Source: DATAVB01 sp036267955 (GTDB lineage Bacteria; Actinomycetota; Actinomycetes; Mycobacteriales; QHCD01). Taken from it: a stretch of 64,000 nucleotides of DNA. Position 1 is the stretch's first letter; each line of letters starts with the position of its first letter. The stretch spans positions 1-64,000 of the forward strand of contig DATAVB010000136.1 of assembly GCA_036267955.1 (NCBI GenBank), given 5' to 3'. Positions 18,834 to 26,717 of this stretch are shown one piece after another. Under the pieces are notes generated by a model, which searched no databases, was not told the origin of the DNA, and was given only the letters and a program-made list of their open reading frames with translations. Position numbers and translations under genes: made by a program.

Positions 18834-19540
18834 CTGATGGATCCGGTAAACGTCGCCGCCGCGTGCCGGCCGTCGAAATCGACGGTCAGCACCACGGCGC
18901 CGAGATCGGCGGTCGGAATGGTGAAGGCGTACGCGGTGGTGCTGCTGGCGTGCGAGGCGACCGATCCGGAGAAGTCGTTGGTGCCGTTCACGTATGCCGG
19001 CTGGGCCTGCAGGCTGCCGTTGTCGAGGCCGACATTGACGACCACCCGGTCCAGATTGAGGGTGCCGGCGGAATTGTTGGTGATCCGTACGGTAAATACG
19101 GTGACCGGGTCGCCGGGCCGCGCACCGGGACCCTGGCCGGTGTCGGTCTGCTGGGCGATGTGCGGGACCTGCAGCCGCACGCCATCGGAATATGAGATTT
19201 CCTTATTGAATGGCTGCGCCGCCGCCTTGACGACCGGGTTCGCGGTCTTTCCGTCGCGGACCAGCGGGCCGGCGGACCGCCCCGGCCGGGCCGAGCCGGC
19301 GGCCGGCTGGCGGGTCGACTTCGGCTTGCTGGCCGACGATTGCGCCGACGGCACCGGCGGGCCGGCCGGCTGCACACTGGATGGATCGGAGACCGGGCGG
19401 GCGCCATCGGCGGTGCGCGAATGACCAGCCGAATGACCGCTCGAATGGTTATCGGATAGCGCAGCGGAACCGGTTGAATGCGCTCCGGAACAACCCGCGA
19501 GGACGGCAACGAACAGCCCGAGGGGAAGGAGCCGCTTCAT
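18830..19540 (-). CDS. Small secreted lipoprotein, paralog of 7090-7830
   Basis: 236 residues. Signal 'MKRLLPLGLFVAVLAGC' with a canonical LAGC lipobox (Cys17), then a Ser/Pro/His-rich linker, then the same C-terminal domain as the product of 7090-7830 (shared 'ISYSDG/ISYTDG', 'DFSG', 'PTADLG', 'VDFDG-HAAATF-G'). It is lipid-anchored outside the membrane. It lies in the EPS gene run between the cytidylyltransferase and the flippase, coupled to the latter. Function unknown; a partner of the propeller protein is inferred from conserved pairing. Confidence 0.83.
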   Translation of the reverse strand: MKRLLPLGLFVAVLAGCSGAHSTGSAALSDNHSSGHSAGHSRTADGARPVSDPSSVQPAGPPVPSAQSSASKPKSTRQPAAGSARPGRSAGPLVRDGKTANPVVKAAAQPFNKEISYSDGVRLQVPHIAQQTDTGQGPGARPGDPVTVFTVRITNNSAGTLNLDRVVVNVGLDNGSLQAQPAYVNGTNDFSGSVASHASSTTAYAFTIPTADLGAVVLTVDFDGRHAAATFTGSIR

Positions 19541-19582
19541 CGTTCTCCATGTGCGATCGAGACGTGCGATGGGCTGTGTGTA

Positions 19583-20020
19583 CTACGCGGGCCGGCGATC
19601 CCCTTCCAGGGCGCGCCGCAAGATGGTGCTCGAGGTCTGCACGGTGTACGGGAAATACACCACCTCGACGCCAAGTGGTGCAAAGTCCCGTTCCAGCGCG
19701 ACGCCCTTGGCGGTGCCCTGCCAGTCGTTGCCCTTGAAGATCCGGTGGAAACGCACGTTGTCCCACACCTCGAGCTTGGTCGGCAGCACCTCGGGAATCG
19801 CCTCGTCCACGAATCGGATGTGATCGATAATTTCCAATCGCTCCGCCAGCGGGACAACCGGCCACTGGCCTTTTGCCCCGAAGGCAAGCTCATCCGAGAC
19901 GACTCCGGCGATCAGGTGGTCGCATTCCGCCTTTGCGCGACGGAGAATATTTAAATGTCCGATATGGAAAAGGTCGTACACGCCAGGCGCATATCCCACC
20001 ACGCCGTGTCTCTCTGGCAT
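19583..20020 (-). CDS. TagD-like nucleotidyltransferase (cytidylyltransferase family)
   Basis: 145 residues from ATG 20020, which shares one base with the upstream stop (TGATG). The HxGH motif is 'HIGH' (19-22) after 'GYAPGVYDLF', and the second motif region is 'YTVQTSSTILRRAL' near the C-terminus. Length and motifs fit glycerol-3-phosphate or related polyol-phosphate cytidylyltransferases, which make CDP-alcohols. The CDP-alcohol phosphotransferase at 12408-13211 is the natural consumer. The substrate cannot be read from sequence; an FAD-synthase-like or sugar-phosphate role is less likely. Confidence 0.82.
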   Translation of the reverse strand: MPERHGVVGYAPGVYDLFHIGHLNILRRAKAECDHLIAGVVSDELAFGAKGQWPVVPLAERLEIIDHIRFVDEAIPEVLPTKLEVWDNVRFHRIFKGNDWQGTAKGVALERDFAPLGVEVVYFPYTVQTSSTILRRALEGDRRPA

Positions 20021-21486
20021 CAGTACGCCCCCGCTCCACGCAACACCGCTGAAATGGTCCGCCACAGGATCTGCAGGTCCATCGCCATCGACCAGTTCTC
20101 GACGTACCGCAGATCAAGCCGGACGGACTCCTCCCAGGACAGATTGGATCTGCCACTGACCTGCCAGAGCCCGGTGAGCCCGGGTTTGACGACGAGTCGG
20201 CGCCGGGCGTCGTCCATATACTTCTCCACCTCCGCCGGGAGCGGCGGCCGGGGTCCCACCAATGACATCTGACCGCGCATCACGTTGATCAACTGCGGCA
20301 ATTCATCGAGTGAATAACGCCGGAGCCGACGGCCCAACGGGGTCATCCGGGGATCGTCGCGGATCTTGAACAACACCGTGTCGCCGTGCTCGTTGCGCAG
20401 CTCGGCCCGACGCTGTTCGGCGTCGATCGACATCGACCGGAATTTGTACATCCGAAAGGGGGTGCCGCCCTTTCCGACCCGCTCCTGGCGGAACAGCACC
20501 GGCCCGCGGCTGGTGAATCGGACCGCGAGCGCGATAGCCAGCATCGGCGGAGCGAGCACCAGCAACCCGAGACCGGCCAGGCCCCGGTCGAAGATTTCCT
20601 TGACCACCCGGCGGCCGCCGGAGAGCACCGGGTGCTCGACGTGCAGCAGCGGAAGCCCGTCCACCGGGCGGATCGTGGTCCGCGGCCCGGCGACGTCCAT
20701 CAGCGCGGGCGCGACGATGAGGTCGATGTCGTCCGTTTCCAACTGCCAGGCCAACCGGCGCAGCGCCTCGGCGTCGAATTCGGGGCAGGCCAATACCGCC
20801 ACGGTGTCGGCCTGGGCTCGTCGTACCGCGTCGGCCACGTCGTCGAATCGGCCGAACACGTCGACCGGCATCGCGCCGGCGGCGGGGCGGGGCAGGCAGG
20901 CACCGACGATCTGCATCCCGTGATACCGCTCGCGATGCAACTGTTGCGCCAACCGGGCGACCTGACGCTCGTAGCCGACAAGCAGCACTCTGCGCATATA
21001 CCGACCGGCCGCGGTGCGCCGACCGTGCAGCCATTTACGCATGACATAACGGAGTACGAGATCGCCGAGCAACGCCCCGGGAAGCGCGGCCACCACATAG
21101 CCGCGCGCTATTTCCAGGTGTGCGGCGTAGGAGACGATGGCGACCGCGGAGATCGTCGATACGCCGGCCAGCAGAATGCGCTGGTATTCATCCGGACCGA
21201 CGAACAGGAATCGCGTCTCGTACGCGCGGGTCAACGCCACCGCCAGCACCCAACCGATCGGCAGCAGCAGACTGGCGAACAGATACTCGCGGTTACTTGC
21301 GGTCACGTCGCCGAATCGCACCAGGAACGCGACACAGCCGGCGGCCAGCGCTACCAGTGCGTCGGCCAGAATGACGGCGCGCCGATAGCGGCGCTCCCAC
21401 CGGTGCGCCGCATTTATCGCGACTCTCGTGGATTGCGCAGTTGCCACCGTGGCGTCGTCAGAGACGCCGATATCCAGCGCTGTCAC
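20020..21486 (-). CDS. Phosphoglycosyltransferase starting EPS synthesis (WbaP/CpsE type)
   Basis: 488 residues from GTG 21486, preceded by GGGGGGAG a few bases upstream; an in-frame ATG at 21579 would add 31 residues but has no ribosome site. Four or so N-terminal membrane helices and a CoA-binding-like central domain precede the C-terminal sugar-transferase domain, with 'RQERVGKGGTPFRMYKFRSM', 'DELPQLINVMRGQMSLVGPR' and 'KPGLTGLWQVSGRS'. It moves a sugar-1-phosphate onto undecaprenyl phosphate. It is the first gene of a same-strand run extending to 12408. The promoter probably lies in the 250 bp upstream. Confidence 0.9.
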   Translation of the reverse strand: MTALDIGVSDDATVATAQSTRVAINAAHRWERRYRRAVILADALVALAAGCVAFLVRFGDVTASNREYLFASLLLPIGWVLAVALTRAYETRFLFVGPDEYQRILLAGVSTISAVAIVSYAAHLEIARGYVVAALPGALLGDLVLRYVMRKWLHGRRTAAGRYMRRVLLVGYERQVARLAQQLHRERYHGMQIVGACLPRPAAGAMPVDVFGRFDDVADAVRRAQADTVAVLACPEFDAEALRRLAWQLETDDIDLIVAPALMDVAGPRTTIRPVDGLPLLHVEHPVLSGGRRVVKEIFDRGLAGLGLLVLAPPMLAIALAVRFTSRGPVLFRQERVGKGGTPFRMYKFRSMSIDAEQRRAELRNEHGDTVLFKIRDDPRMTPLGRRLRRYSLDELPQLINVMRGQMSLVGPRPPLPAEVEKYMDDARRRLVVKPGLTGLWQVSGRSNLSWEESVRLDLRYVENWSMAMDLQILWRTISAVLRGAGAY

Positions 21487-21737
21487 AGTCTCCCCCCATC
21501 CCCGCCGCAATCGTCCGCTGAGCAGGGATACGAGACGAAACTCTAGTTGTGTCCCATACGCGCCGAGCCGCGTTTCCACACGATTCGACCGGTGAGCGGA
21601 ACGGCACTAGCCCTAATGACTAACCGACTGCGGAGCGTGGACAGCAATACCCGTCAGGCGGTTCGGGACAAGCAGAATTACGACAGATTAGACATGCGAT
21701 GCCACTACGCTATGTCATCCCCGCAGTGGTCGCGAGA

Positions 21738-22304
21738 TCAGTGAAAAGCGTTCTGCGCGGCTTCCAGGCCGCCGGTCACCAGGGCCTCCGCCGCGTCGGC
21801 GGCACGATCGACGTTGAGGGCCAGTTCCTTGCGTTCGACGGAGCCGAAATCGCGTAGGACGTAATCAGCCGGATCCTGCCGTCCGGGTGGGCGCCCGATG
21901 CCGAACCGGACGCGGCCGTAGTCGCGGGTGCCGAGCGACTGACTTATCGATTTCAATCCGTTGTGCCCGTTGTCGCCGCCGCCGTGTTTCAGCCGCAGCG
22001 AACCATAGGGAAGGTCGAGCTCGTCGTGCACGACGACAAGCTGTCCGGCGGGGACCGAAAAGAAGGAGAGCACGGAGGACACCGGCCCGCCCGAGGTGTT
22101 CATGTAGGACCGCGGTTTGGCCAGGATCGCCCGGACCGGACCGATCCTGGCCTCGACCACATCGGCACGGCCCTTGTGCGAGCGGAATTTCCCGCCGGCG
22201 CGCTCGGCCAACAGGTCGAGCACCATGAAGCCGACGTTGTGCCGGTTGCCGGCGTAGGTGGGGCCGGGATTTCCCAGCCCCACCACGACGAATACATCAC
22301 TCAT
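21738..22304 (-). CDS. pth: Peptidyl-tRNA hydrolase
   Basis: 188 residues, the usual length. 'VVGLGNPGPTYAGNRHNVGF' holds the catalytic His; 'HDELDLPYGSLRLKHGGGDNGHNGL' holds the catalytic Asp and the Asn/Gly-rich substrate loop. It frees tRNA from prematurely released peptidyl-tRNA. It follows rplY by 25 bp on the same strand, the standard actinobacterial pairing. Confidence 0.97.
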   Translation of the reverse strand: MSDVFVVVGLGNPGPTYAGNRHNVGFMVLDLLAERAGGKFRSHKGRADVVEARIGPVRAILAKPRSYMNTSGGPVSSVLSFFSVPAGQLVVVHDELDLPYGSLRLKHGGGDNGHNGLKSISQSLGTRDYGRVRFGIGRPPGRQDPADYVLRDFGSVERKELALNVDRAADAAEALVTGGLEAAQNAFH

Positions 22305-22329
22305 GAGCTGTGCGGAAACGTCTGGAGTT

Positions 22330-22977
22330 CTACTCCGACGAGCCGCCGGACTCCTCGGCCTGCTCCGGCTCCGGCTGGTCGCGCTCGACGCCAGCGTCAG
22401 CCTCGGCCTCAGCCATCTCAGCCTCCAGCGCCTCGGCCGTCTGGGCCGCGCTGATCGACACCACGAGGTGGTCGGCGTCGGTGACCAGGGTCGAGCCCTC
22501 CGGCAGTGCGACGGCGTGCGCGGCGATGTGGTCGCCGACGCCCAGGCCCTCGATGCTCACCTCGAACTCGGTCGGGATGTTGGTTGCCTCCGCCTCGACC
22601 GTCAGCGTGTTCAGGTCCTGGTTGACCAGGGTGTCCGGGGCGGCCTCGCCGACCAGGTGGACGGCGACCTCGACGGTGACCTTCTCGCCGCGGCGGACCA
22701 GCAGCAGGTCGACGTGCTCGAGGAACCCCTTGATCGGGTCGCGCTGCACGGCCTTGGCCAGCGCCAGCTCCTCCTTGCCGGGGAGGTCGATGGTGAGCAG
22801 CGCGTTGGCATTCTTCAGCGCCAGCATCAGCTCGTGGCCCGGGAGTGACAGGTGCACCGGGTCGGCGCCGTGTCCATAGAGGACGGCGGGAACCTTGCCG
22901 TCGCGGCGGGTGCGGCGCGCGGCGCCCTTGCCGAACTCGGTGCGGACCTCGGCCGGAATTCGCAGCTGATCTGCCAC
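22330..22977 (-). CDS. rplY: 50S ribosomal protein L25 / general stress protein Ctc
   Basis: 215 residues from GTG 22977, which has AAGGAG about eight bases upstream; the frame continues further upstream but without support. The L25 5S-rRNA-binding domain ('RTEFGKGAARRTRRDGKVPAVLYGHG' region, about 8-95) is followed by the CTC-type beta domain and a Glu-rich tail. It binds 5S rRNA in the large subunit. It forms an operon with pth. In many Actinobacteria prs lies directly upstream; here about 2.7 kb of other DNA separates them. Confidence 0.95.
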   Translation of the reverse strand: MADQLRIPAEVRTEFGKGAARRTRRDGKVPAVLYGHGADPVHLSLPGHELMLALKNANALLTIDLPGKEELALAKAVQRDPIKGFLEHVDLLLVRRGEKVTVEVAVHLVGEAAPDTLVNQDLNTLTVEAEATNIPTEFEVSIEGLGVGDHIAAHAVALPEGSTLVTDADHLVVSISAAQTAEALEAEMAEAEADAGVERDQPEPEQAEESGGSSE

Positions 22978-23221
22978 GGCTATGTCTCCTTGTGAGCGTT
23001 GCCCGATAGTTATGCCAGACGGTGGGTGCAGCAATGCCCGCGCGCAGCCGCACACTCTCACCGTCGATAACGGAGCCGAATGGGCGTCCCTCGCCGGGCA
23101 ACCCGCACAGCCTACCTGACGAGCCGACCCCCTTTCGCCACGCCCACCGCCGCACAGCAAATCGGTGTGACAGCGCTGCCCCGGCCCGGCAGGGTGTCGT
23201 TCATGCAGCCCGGACTATCCA

Positions 23222-24094
23222 GTGACCACTGACCCGCGCGAGGGCGTGGATGCCGCCGGCTACCTGACGACCGGTGCCGACCGGGCCCGCATCGTCGCGC
23301 CGTTCGCGAGCGTCGTGGCCGACTGCGCCGAGACACTCCGACGGGAACTGTCCGCCGGGCTGCACAGCCTTTACGCGTACGGCAGTGTTGCGACCGGTCA
23401 GGCCACGCCGCGGCGTTCGGACCTGGACCTGTACGCCGTTGTCGCCGACGATGCGGCCGCCGGCCACTGCACCCAACTCGGCATCGAGCTGTCCGATCGA
23501 CACCGCGACGTGGTGCGGGATGTCGGCATCGCCCGGATCACCCTCGAACAGCTCTACGCCAGCGGAGACACCGGGCCGGCCGATCGGTGTTTCCTCAAGC
23601 ATTACTGCGTCAACATCGGCGGCCCGGACCTGCGTCCGGAGCTGCCCGCCTGCCGACCCACCCCGACCCTCGCCCGGGAGTTCATCGGCGATCTGGCCGG
23701 CACTGTGGAGCTGTTCCGGCAGCGGCTGGCCGGCGGGGCCGACGTCGCCGGACCGGTGGCGCGCAAGCTGCTGCGCTCGGCGGCCGTACATTTCTCGGTC
23801 GAGGACGGCGGCTGGTCCACCGCGGGCCGGGTCGGCGCCGACCTGATCGCGGCCCGCTGCCCCCGGTACGCGGCGACCGTGGAGACGATCCTGCCCTGGT
23901 CGCAGCCGTCGCCGGACGGTCTGGTGGCCACGCCGGAGGAAGTGCGTGCCGTCCTCGACGGGCTCGGGCGTTGGCTGGTCAGCCGGATCTCGACCGCATG
24001 GGTCGCGGTCGACGACGCCGATCCGTCCCGGTTGACCAGGGATCTGACCGACTTCCTCACCGCCTCGGACTGGCCGTACCACGTCGGCGGCTGA
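23222..24094 (+). CDS. MNT-type nucleotidyltransferase, 3' end runs into split GNAT domain
   Basis: 290 residues from GTG 23222. 'YGSVATGQATPRRSDLDLY' (about 52-70) is the GSx10DxD catalytic motif of Pol-beta-type nucleotidyltransferases, as in aminoglycoside adenylyltransferases; a helical domain follows (about 145-260). The last ~20 residues, 'DLTDFLTASDWPYHVGG', look like the start of a GNAT acetyltransferase of the 'FLT--WP-H' type. After TGA 24092-24094 the same frame continues with the rest of that domain. So the gene may once have coded, or by readthrough still codes, a two-domain enzyme. Substrate unknown. Confidence 0.75.
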   Translation: MTTDPREGVDAAGYLTTGADRARIVAPFASVVADCAETLRRELSAGLHSLYAYGSVATGQATPRRSDLDLYAVVADDAAAGHCTQLGIELSDRHRDVVRDVGIARITLEQLYASGDTGPADRCFLKHYCVNIGGPDLRPELPACRPTPTLAREFIGDLAGTVELFRQRLAGGADVAGPVARKLLRSAAVHFSVEDGGWSTAGRVGADLIAARCPRYAATVETILPWSQPSPDGLVATPEEVRAVLDGLGRWLVSRISTAWVAVDDADPSRLTRDLTDFLTASDWPYHVGG

Positions 24095-24121
24095 CCCGAC
24101 CCGGCCCTGACCGCCGACCGG

Positions 24122-24520
24122 GTGCGGGACGGCTACTACGCCGGCAGTTCGGCTCGTACGTTCTGGATCGTCGCGGCCGGCGAACGGGTCGGTCTGGTCC
24201 GGGCGTACGACTGCGGTCCGCTCTTCGACCTGCGGATCCGGCCGGACATGCGCGGTCGCGGCATCGGCGCCGCGACCCTCGACTGGCTGACCGGATATCT
24301 GTTCACCGAGTTGCCCCACATCACCCGCATCGAAGGGCAGACCCGGCGGGACAATCACGCGATGCGAAAGGTCTTCCGGGGCGGCGGGTACGTCCGGGAG
24401 GCGCACTACCGCGAGGCATGGCCCGGGTCGGACGGGACGGTGCACGATTCGGTCGGGTACGCGATCCTGCGCCGCGACTGGTACGCCGGCACCACGACCC
24501 AACCCGCCTGGGACGAGTAA
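24122..24520 (+). CDS. GNAT acetyltransferase domain, separated from its N-terminus by in-frame TGA
   Basis: 132 residues from GTG 24122. It has the acetyl-CoA-binding 'RPDMRGRGIGAATLDWL' and the family tail 'RIEGQTRRDNHAMRKVF', 'EAHYREAW', 'YAILRRDW'. The reading frame is the same as the nucleotidyltransferase gene and is open from the TGA at 24092-24094 to this GTG. The expected first strand/helix of the GNAT fold ('DLTDFLTASDWPYH') lies before that TGA. Translation from 24122 would give a truncated domain with no visible ribosome site. It could be a decaying fusion, a readthrough product or a sequence error. Confidence 0.65.
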   Translation: MRDGYYAGSSARTFWIVAAGERVGLVRAYDCGPLFDLRIRPDMRGRGIGAATLDWLTGYLFTELPHITRIEGQTRRDNHAMRKVFRGGGYVREAHYREAWPGSDGTVHDSVGYAILRRDWYAGTTTQPAWDE

Positions 24521-24526
24521 TCCCCG

Positions 24527-24727
24527 CCCGTCTCGCCGCCGCACGCGACCCCGCACACCTCGCCCGTCTCGCCGCCACACGCCACCCCGCACACCCCGCC
24601 CGTCTCGCCGCCGCACGCCACCCCGCACACCCCGCCGGCCTCACACCCCGATCCCCCACCCCACCCGTCTCGCCGCCACACGCCACCCCGCACACCCCGC
24701 CGGCCTCACCCCGATCCCCCACCCCAC
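24527..24727. repeat. Tandem repeat, 36/65-bp units
   Basis: Four units starting CCCGTCTCGCCGCC at 24527, 24563, 24599 and 24664 (spacing 36, 36, 65). The 65-bp spacing arises because later units carry an added C-rich segment. It begins right after the GNAT stop. Extremely pyrimidine-rich on this strand; no gene seen. Confidence 0.85.
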
Positions 24728-24729
24728 CC

Positions 24730-24793
24730 GGATCGAAGCGCACTTCGATCCGGAAAACCCGCGTCTGGACCGGGTAAAGCGCACTTCGATCTG
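24730..24793. repeat. Dispersed hairpin repeat, family C copy 1
   Basis: A near-palindromic GATCGAAGCGCACTTCGATC (24731-24750) is followed, after a spacer, by GGTAAAGCGCACTTCGATC ending at 24791. It matches the arms of the copies at 25242 and 33318 with a few changes. Confidence 0.75.
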
Positions 24794-24875
24794 GACCTGG
24801 CGTGATCTCGTCGCCGGGGTGGATAGGGCGGGTGTTGAGAGGTCTGCGGTCGGCCAACCGGGATGGCCGACCGTG

Positions 24876-25014
24876 ACCTACGACAGTGCCCCGCACCCCG
24901 AAGCAACGCCGTAAGACCGCCACCACCTACGACTGTGCCCCGCACCCCGGAGCAACGCCGTAAGACCACCACCACCTACGACCGTGCCCCGCACCCCGGA
25001 GCAACGTCGTAGGT
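24876..25014. repeat. Three tandem 49-bp units
   Basis: Units start ACCTACGAC at 24876, 24925 and 24974 (period 49) and share GTGCCCCGCACCCC and AGCAACG. The last unit ends GTCGTAGGT, so its ends form a perfect 9-bp inverted pair. No gene is seen in it. Confidence 0.85.
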
Positions 25015-25241
25015 GAGCCGGCCGATCCCCGGGGCTACCGTCGCCGAACGCCGCCGAGATCAGACCCGGCGCCTCGTCGATCTTGTCCTTATAGCTGGAC
25101 AAATCGGGCAACAGGCAGCCATAAAGTCAAGATCGGCGACGCAGGAGAACCAGCGCAGCGGACGATCGGCGTGTGCGGGAATCCGGGCAGGACGGACGGT
25201 CGGCGAACGCAGGACCGCCGGATCCACACATCGTCCTAGCA

Positions 25242-25306
25242 CCGATCGAAGCGCGCTTTACCCCGGGAAACCGAGGTCAGGACCAGGTAAAGCGCGCTTC
25301 GATCGG
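25242..25306. repeat. Dispersed hairpin repeat, family C copy 2
   Basis: Perfect 21-bp arms at 25242-25262 and 25286-25306, with core GATCGAAGCGCGCTTTACC, enclose a 23-nt loop. It is the best preserved copy of family C. Confidence 0.88.
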
Positions 25307-25399
25307 CGCTGGACCGGAGAGCGCGGGCCGCCGGAACGCCGGTCAAGGTCTGGGCGGACGGGCCGAAGCCGGGACCCCAGGCAGCAGGCGAGACAGTCC

Positions 25400-25695
25400 G
25401 AATCCGAGTCCGCGGGCGAGACGGAGACCGAGACCCGAGACCCGAGACCGCGGGCGAGACCGAGACCGAGACCGAGACCCGAGACCGCGGGCGAGACCGG
25501 GACCGAGACCCGAGACCCGAGACCGCGGGCGAGACCGAGACCGAGACCGAGACCCGAGACCGCGGGCGAGACCGAGACCGAAGCCGGGACCCGAGACCGC
25601 GGGCGAGACGGAGACGGAGACCGAGACCCGATGCCGAGACCGAGACCCGAGACCGAAGCCGGGACCCGAGTCCGCGGGCGAGGCCGGAGCCGGAG
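25400..25695. repeat. Low-complexity GAGACC-type purine-rich tract
   Basis: About 290 bp made of GAGACC, GAGACCC and GAGACCGCGGGC units in irregular order, ending beside the prs stop codon. All frames stay open only because of the repeat composition. No protein is supported. It looks like the product of slippage. Confidence 0.8.
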
Positions 25696-25700
25696 CCGGA

Positions 25701-26717
25701 TCAGCCGGAGACGCCGTCGAAGAGGCTCGTTACCGAGCCGTCCTCGAAGACCTCCTTGATGGCGCGCGCGATCATCGGCGCGATCGAGAGCACCGTGAGC
25801 TTGTCGATCCGGCGCTCCGGCGGCACCGGGAGCGTGTTGGTGATCAGCACCTCGCTGATCCGGCTGTTCTTCAACCGGTCGACCGCGGGCCCGGACAGCA
25901 CCCCGTGGGTCGATGCGGCGATCACGTCGGCCGCACCGGCCTCGAAGAGCGCCTCAGCCGCGGCCACCGTCGTACCGCCGGTGTCGATCATGTCGTCGAC
26001 GATGATGCAGACCCGGCCGGCCACGTCACCGACGACTCGGTTGGCCTTGACCTGGTTGGGCACCAGCGGATTGCGGGTCTTGTGGATGAACGCCAGCGGG
26101 CAGCCGCCGAGCCGGTCGGTCCATCGCTCGGCCACCCGCACCCGGCCAGAATCCGGCGCCACCACGGTCAGGTCGGCGCCAGCGTATTTCGCCTTGACGT
26201 GATCGGCCAGCAGCGGCAGCGCGAACAGGTGGTCGACCGGGCCGTCGAAGAATCCCTGCGTCTGCGACGTGTGCAGGTCGACCGTGAGGATCCGGTGCGC
26301 ACCGGCGGTCTTGTAGAGATCGGCGATCAGCCGGGCCGAGATCGGCTCGCGGCCGCGGTGCTTCTTGTCCTGCCGGGCATAGGGATAGAACGGCACGACG
26401 ACGGTGATCCGTTTCGCCGAGCCACGCTTGAGCGCGTCGATCATGATCAGCGACTCCATCAGCCACTGGTTGATCGGGGTGCTCATCGACTGGACCACGA
26501 AGGCGTCGGTGCCGCGCACCGACTCCTCGTACCGCACGTAAATCTCACCGTTGGCGAAGTCGTAAGTGGACGACGGTGTGCAGGTGATGCCGAGCCCGGC
26601 CGCGATTTCCTCCGCCAACTCCGGGAATGCCCGCCCGGAGAAAAGCATCAGGCTCTTCCGACTCTGGCTCTCGATGATGCTCACTGGCCGACTCCTCGAA
26701 CCCTCAGCGTTGCTCAC
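25701..26717 (-). CDS. prs: Ribose-phosphate pyrophosphokinase (PRPP synthetase)
   Basis: 338 residues from GTG 26717, which overlaps the glmU stop by 4 bp. The family landmarks are present: 'FANGEIYVRYEESVRG', the ATP flap 'YARQDKKHRGREPISA', 'DLHTSQTQGFFDGPVDHL' and the PRPP loop 'VDDMIDTGGTT'. It makes PRPP from ribose-5-phosphate and ATP for nucleotide, His and Trp synthesis. The order glmU-prs is the usual actinobacterial one; the expected rplY-pth follow only after a repeat-filled gap and the nucleotidyltransferase/GNAT genes. Confidence 0.96.
   Translation of the reverse strand: MSNAEGSRSRPVSIIESQSRKSLMLFSGRAFPELAEEIAAGLGITCTPSSTYDFANGEIYVRYEESVRGTDAFVVQSMSTPINQWLMESLIMIDALKRGSAKRITVVVPFYPYARQDKKHRGREPISARLIADLYKTAGAHRILTVDLHTSQTQGFFDGPVDHLFALPLLADHVKAKYAGADLTVVAPDSGRVRVAERWTDRLGGCPLAFIHKTRNPLVPNQVKANRVVGDVAGRVCIIVDDMIDTGGTTVAAAEALFEAGAADVIAASTHGVLSGPAVDRLKNSRISEVLITNTLPVPPERRIDKLTVLSIAPMIARAIKEVFEDGSVTSLFDGVSG

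Noticed and set aside
24527..25014. CRISPR-like array
   Set aside because: The units are contiguous tandem repeats without unique spacers, and no cas gene is near.
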